The position numbers were made by a program, and so were the translations under genes. Positions 6,550 to 9,777 of a stretch of 9,777 bases of DNA are shown in pieces. Numbering within the stretch: position 1 is the first letter of the stretch; every line of letters starts with the position of its first letter. The stretch lies in the NCBI GenBank assembly GCA_964496755.1, contig CAZCBD010000108.1, positions 1-9,777 of the forward strand, read 5' to 3'. The stretch is from CAZCBD01 sp964496755. Lineage in GTDB: Bacteria; Bacteroidota; Ignavibacteria; Ignavibacteriales; Melioribacteraceae. The notes beneath the pieces were generated by a model. The model saw only the letters and a list, made by a program, of their open reading frames with translations. It was not told the DNA's origin and ran no database searches.

Positions 6550-7854
6550 ATGAAGAAATTTATTTTCGGTTTGATTTTTTTTATTACAATACTTTCTGCA
6601 GGAAATAAAATTTACGTAGGAAAAATTGAAGGGGAAATAGATTTGGGATTGGTGCCTTACATTGAAAGAATTATTTCTGAAGCTGAAAAAAATTCTGCAG
6701 ATGCAATTATTTTCCAAATAAATACATTTGGCGGAAGAGTTGATGCAGCTACCCAAATCAAAGATGCAATTCTAAATTCAAAAATTAAAACTATTGCTTT
6801 TATTGACAAACGTGCAATTTCTGCCGGCTCTCTTATTGCACTATCTTGTGAAAAAATCAGTATGTCTGCCGGGTCGGCAATTGGAGCTGCAACGGTTGTA
6901 AATCAAGCTGGCAAAAAACAATCTGAAAAATATCAATCATATATGCGTGGTGAAATGCGCTCAACGGCAGAAAAAAATAATAGACCCGTAAATATTGCCC
7001 AAGGAATGGTTGATGAGCGCATTGTTGTTGAAGGTGTTGTTGATAGCACTCAATTAATAACACTTACCACAAAAGAAGCTTTGCATTTCGGCATTGCCGA
7101 TACTGTGGCAAACAGTGTTTTCGAAACTGCAAAAGCCTTTGGCTATTCACATCCGAACCTTATTGAAATAGAAAGTAATTGGGCAGAAGAATTTGTCAGA
7201 TTTATTAATAATGCCTTTGTTTCCTCATTACTAATAATGATTGGTATGGTTGGATTGTTTGTTGAAGTTAAATCACCCGGTTGGGGCGTGCCGGGAACTG
7301 CGGCCGTAATTGCTTTGGCTTTATTTTTTGGTGCAGGAGCAATATTAAAACTTGCTTCCGTTTTGGAAATACTGATTTTTGTAATAGGTGTTATCCTGTT
7401 ATTACTTGAAATATTTGTTGTTCCCGGATTTGGTTTTGTTGGAATTGCCGGAATAATTTGCATTGTAGCAAGTCTGTTTTTAGGTTTAATATCGGATTTC
7501 CCGATTATTGATACCTCTTTTATTTCAACTGCAATAGTTCAACTTGCATCGGCGTTTTTATTTTCGGGTATTATTTTAGCTTTGCTTGCCAAATTTTTGC
7601 CCAAAACAAATTTCTTTAACAGATTAATTTTAAATACAAATATAGATTCTCAAGTAGGATATTCTACAAAAGAAAACATCGATTCTTTAATAGGCCAAAC
7701 AGGAAAGGCAATTTCGGATTTAAGACCCTCCGGCATTGCTCTTATAAATGGTGATAGAATTGACGTTATAACTTTAGGTGATTATATTGAAAAGGGTGAA
7801 AGTATCAAAATAATTAAAATTAAAGGCTCTAAAATTGTTGTTATAAAAGGTTAA
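6550..7854 (+). CDS. NfeD family membrane-bound ClpP-class serine protease-like protein (full-length NfeD1b type)
   Basis: The protein is 434 residues from the ATG at 6550. It has a signal peptide (about 1-17, MKKFIFGLIFFITILSA). A ClpP/crotonase-like protease domain covers about 20-200. It contains the loop INTFGGRVDAA (57-67) and the catalytic serine Ser91 in KRAISAGSLIAL, the pattern of the Pyrococcus PH1510 protease. The second catalytic residue is less clear. The helix EMRSTAEKNNR (135-145) has Arg137 where I recall PH1510 having its lysine, with Lys142 nearby. About five membrane helices follow (roughly 221-239, 250-268, 271-289, 293-315, 327-349). The end (about 378-434) is the soluble OB-fold NfeD domain (GQTGKAISDLRPSG...). 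The protease domain would face the periplasm. Family members cleave membrane-associated proteins and normally work with a stomatin/flotillin-family (SPFH) partner encoded next door. Here no SPFH gene is adjacent. A histidine kinase gene starts 6 nt after the stop. Confidence 0.92.
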   Translation: MKKFIFGLIFFITILSAGNKIYVGKIEGEIDLGLVPYIERIISEAEKNSADAIIFQINTFGGRVDAATQIKDAILNSKIKTIAFIDKRAISAGSLIALSCEKISMSAGSAIGAATVVNQAGKKQSEKYQSYMRGEMRSTAEKNNRPVNIAQGMVDERIVVEGVVDSTQLITLTTKEALHFGIADTVANSVFETAKAFGYSHPNLIEIESNWAEEFVRFINNAFVSSLLIMIGMVGLFVEVKSPGWGVPGTAAVIALALFFGAGAILKLASVLEILIFVIGVILLLLEIFVVPGFGFVGIAGIICIVASLFLGLISDFPIIDTSFISTAIVQLASAFLFSGIILALLAKFLPKTNFFNRLILNTNIDSQVGYSTKENIDSLIGQTGKAISDLRPSGIALINGDRIDVITLGDYIEKGESIKIIKIKGSKIVVIKG

Positions 7855-7860
7855 AATAAT

Positions 7861-9231
7861 ATGAAAATTTTTCCGGATTCTGTAGAAGTATATTCCGATT
7901 ACATAAAATCAATAGATAAATATAATAAGTGGTTTATTAATCTAAGATTTTATGCTGTAATGCTAACAGGAGTTTTTTTAGTTTTGCTTCGTTGGCTAAT
8001 TAAAGTTGATTTTTCTAAAACACAAATTGCCGCTTTATCGCTTATAACGATAACGGTTTTGGCATATAATTATGTATTTAAACATTTTTTTGAAAGTAAA
8101 AAAAATCTTAGTTCAAAATTTACGCCGCTTCATTTTTATTTAATCCAAATTGTTACAGACTTAATTGCATTAAGTATCATAGTTTATTTTATGGGTGGCA
8201 TAGAATCACCTTTATTCATGTTTTTTGTTTTTCATATGATAATTGGCAGTTTTTTGCTGCCCGATAAGCTAATGTATTTTATTGCATCAGGCTTAGTTGC
8301 GCTTTTTACAACATTTAGTGTATTAGAGTATTTTGACATAATAAAACACCAATCATTGCGTGGGTTCTATGCAACACCACTTTATAATGATCCGTTTTAC
8401 ATGATTTCTTTTTTGTTAATTTTTGCGGTTATGATTTTTACATCGGTTTACCTAACATCAAAAATTTCCAAAGAATTATATAACAGAGAAGGTCAGCTAA
8501 AATTAGCTTTAGATACAATAAATGAAGCTGAAAAAGCAAAACAAAAATATGTGATGGCTGTTGTTCACGAACTGAAATCACCGATAGCAGCGGCAGTTTC
8601 TCAACTTGCCTTGGCTAAAGAAGGTTACGTTGATCCAAATATCTCTGCTCCGGTAAAAGAAAAAATTGAAAAAGCAAATATCCGTTTGCAGGGGGCAATT
8701 GAAAATATTAACAATATTCTTCGGGTTTCAAAATTTAAATTGATGAATCAAATTAATAAAAGTGAACAAAACTTATCCACTTTGTTATTAAAGATTATTG
8801 AAGATTTAAAAGAAATTTCCGAAAGAAAAAATATTCATTTCAAGTTCAAAGTAAATGGCAGTCAGCCGATTATTAATGGTGATGATGTTTTATTGAACTT
8901 AGCTTTTTCAAATTTAATTGGTAATGCCGTAAAATATACTCCTGAAAATGGTGTTGTTGAAATTATTATTTCGGAAGATATTTATTATTTTAATGTTGAA
9001 ATAACAGACGATGGTATCGGAATTCCCAAACAAGATCAAGAAAATATTTTCGATGAATTCTTTAGAGCATCAAATGCGAAGAATAGTAATATTGAAGGTA
9101 CCGGTACCGGTTTATCCGTAGTAAAACAGATATTTGAAAATCATGATGGTGAAATTACTGTTGAAAGTCCTTCGAGATTAAAAAAGGAAAATCGAAATGG
9201 AACTACTTTTTTGATTAAATTCAAAAAATAA
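7861..9231 (+). CDS. Membrane sensor histidine kinase, RegB-like six-helix sensor
   Basis: This 456-residue kinase starts with ATG 6 nt after the nfeD stop. A possible AAAAGG site (7845-7850) lies inside the nfeD end, so translation is probably coupled. Six membrane helices are predicted at about 30-47, 54-75, 89-110, 117-133, 137-157 and 179-198, with no sizeable periplasmic domain. Between helices 3 and 4 is GGIESPLF (112-119), resembling the GGxxNPF quinone-binding motif of RegB/PrrB with Ser in place of Asn. It is followed by an intramembrane FHMII (124-128). A short coiled linker (200-228) leads to the phosphoacceptor domain with His236 in VVHELKSPIAAA. The ATPase domain has the N box (NLIGNAVKYT, Asn355), the G1 box (DDGIGIP, Asp383), the F box (FDEFFRA) and the G2 box (GTGTGL, 413-418). 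All catalytic parts are intact. No response regulator is visible. Sensing of quinone redox state or membrane condition is an inference from the motif. Confidence 0.93.
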   Translation: MKIFPDSVEVYSDYIKSIDKYNKWFINLRFYAVMLTGVFLVLLRWLIKVDFSKTQIAALSLITITVLAYNYVFKHFFESKKNLSSKFTPLHFYLIQIVTDLIALSIIVYFMGGIESPLFMFFVFHMIIGSFLLPDKLMYFIASGLVALFTTFSVLEYFDIIKHQSLRGFYATPLYNDPFYMISFLLIFAVMIFTSVYLTSKISKELYNREGQLKLALDTINEAEKAKQKYVMAVVHELKSPIAAAVSQLALAKEGYVDPNISAPVKEKIEKANIRLQGAIENINNILRVSKFKLMNQINKSEQNLSTLLLKIIEDLKEISERKNIHFKFKVNGSQPIINGDDVLLNLAFSNLIGNAVKYTPENGVVEIIISEDIYYFNVEITDDGIGIPKQDQENIFDEFFRASNAKNSNIEGTGTGLSVVKQIFENHDGEITVESPSRLKKENRNGTTFLIKFKK

Positions 9232-9275
9232 GTTCTGCTCAAAAAAAACATTTAAACTAAAATTCTGGAGTTCGA

Positions 9276-9777
9276 ATGATTAAATTAATTCCGGATTGGG
9301 CTAAAGCCTATAAACCTTTTTGGGAAGCTATTCACAGAAGAAATTTGTGGTTTATTAAGTTAAGATTTGCGGCTTTTATTATTGTATTACTTTTCTGGAA
9401 TTTCAGCGATATTTTATTCAAGATTAAATTATCTCAAACTCAAAATAAATTCATGCTGCTTGTTGCAATATTTATTTTGCTAAGTAATTTTATATTTTAT
9501 CGGCTAAATAATAAATTTCAATTTGAAACTGAAAATCTGAATGGGTTACATTTAACTATTTTTCAAATGATTATTGATATTATATTATTAACATTTCTTA
9601 TTTACTGTACAGGCGGGTTATTTTCACCGATATTTGTTTTTTATATTTTTCATATGATAATTGCAAGCTTGATTTTACCCGGCTTGGTTGTTTATCTTTT
9701 TGCTTTTTCAATATTACTTATTTATTCTTCTTTAATATTTTTACAACACTATGAATTAATTACAACACATCATTTGT
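9276..9777 (+). CDS. Second RegB-like membrane histidine kinase, N-terminal sensor part only (cut by window end)
   Basis: The frame is open from ATG 9276 to the window end (167 residues), with a TGGAG box (9266-9270) 5 nt upstream. The visible part is only membrane sensor, with about five hydrophobic helices. It aligns without gaps of note to residues 24-165 of the preceding kinase. Shared features are WFIxLRF at the first helix, KxSQTQ against FSKTQI, GGLFSPIF (113-120) against GGIESPLF, and FHMIIASLILP (125-135) against FHMIIGSFLLP. It is therefore a tandem paralogue. The kinase domains are outside the window, so calling it a histidine kinase is an inference from this similarity. The 44-nt gap between the two genes contains no terminator-like hairpin, so they are probably one operon. 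Confidence 0.8.
   Translation, partial: MIKLIPDWAKAYKPFWEAIHRRNLWFIKLRFAAFIIVLLFWNFSDILFKIKLSQTQNKFMLLVAIFILLSNFIFYRLNNKFQFETENLNGLHLTIFQMIIDIILLTFLIYCTGGLFSPIFVFYIFHMIIASLILPGLVVYLFAFSILLIYSSLIFLQHYELITTHHL

Noticed and set aside
9097..9110. GGTACCGGTACCGG tandem palindromic repeat, possible binding site
   Set aside because: It lies in the kinase G2 box and simply encodes the Gly-Thr-Gly-Thr-Gly motif.

Overview
This is an AT-rich bacterial window, roughly one third G+C by eye. It holds seven complete protein genes and two genes cut by the window edges. I see no tRNA, rRNA, CRISPR array, insertion sequence or phage gene. Almost every gene has a recognisable purine-rich Shine-Dalgarno sequence 5-10 nt before its start. 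The low G+C, gene content and protein style fit a free-living, motile or surface-active Gram-negative bacterium, possibly of the Bacteroidota/Chlorobiota/Ignavibacteriota group. That placement is an inference from style, not from a marker gene.

The left half (1-4889) is all on the minus strand. In transcription order it has a methyl-accepting chemotaxis protein (4889-2817) with its own terminator, and a sodium-dependent SLC6/NSS-type transporter (2654-1284) with its own terminator. These are followed by a short unrecognised 80-residue protein (1147-905), and then a Gfo/Idh/MocA-type NAD(P)-dependent oxidoreductase (847 to beyond base 1).

The right half (5042-9777) is all on the plus strand and starts from an AT-rich divergent gap of about 150 bp. 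The queuine tRNA-ribosyltransferase gene tgt (TTG start) is directly followed by yajC, whose ribosome binding site overlaps the tgt stop codon. A strong hairpin terminator follows yajC. Only 24 nt after it begins a full-length NfeD-type membrane protease-like protein, followed 6 nt later by a six-helix membrane histidine kinase. After a further 44 nt comes a second histidine-kinase-like gene, cut by the window end.

The two kinase-like proteins are clear paralogues over their membrane sensor regions. Both carry a Gly-Gly-x-x-Ser-Pro-x-Phe motif resembling the quinone-binding motif of RegB/PrrB redox sensors, followed by a conserved Phe-His-Met-Ile-Ile segment inside the membrane.

The most interesting part is the nfeD plus tandem RegB-like kinase cluster. 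NfeD is usually paired with a stomatin/flotillin-family protein, but here it is paired with sensor kinases. The rest looks like ordinary housekeeping and environmental-response content. I found no clear evidence of a wholly new system.
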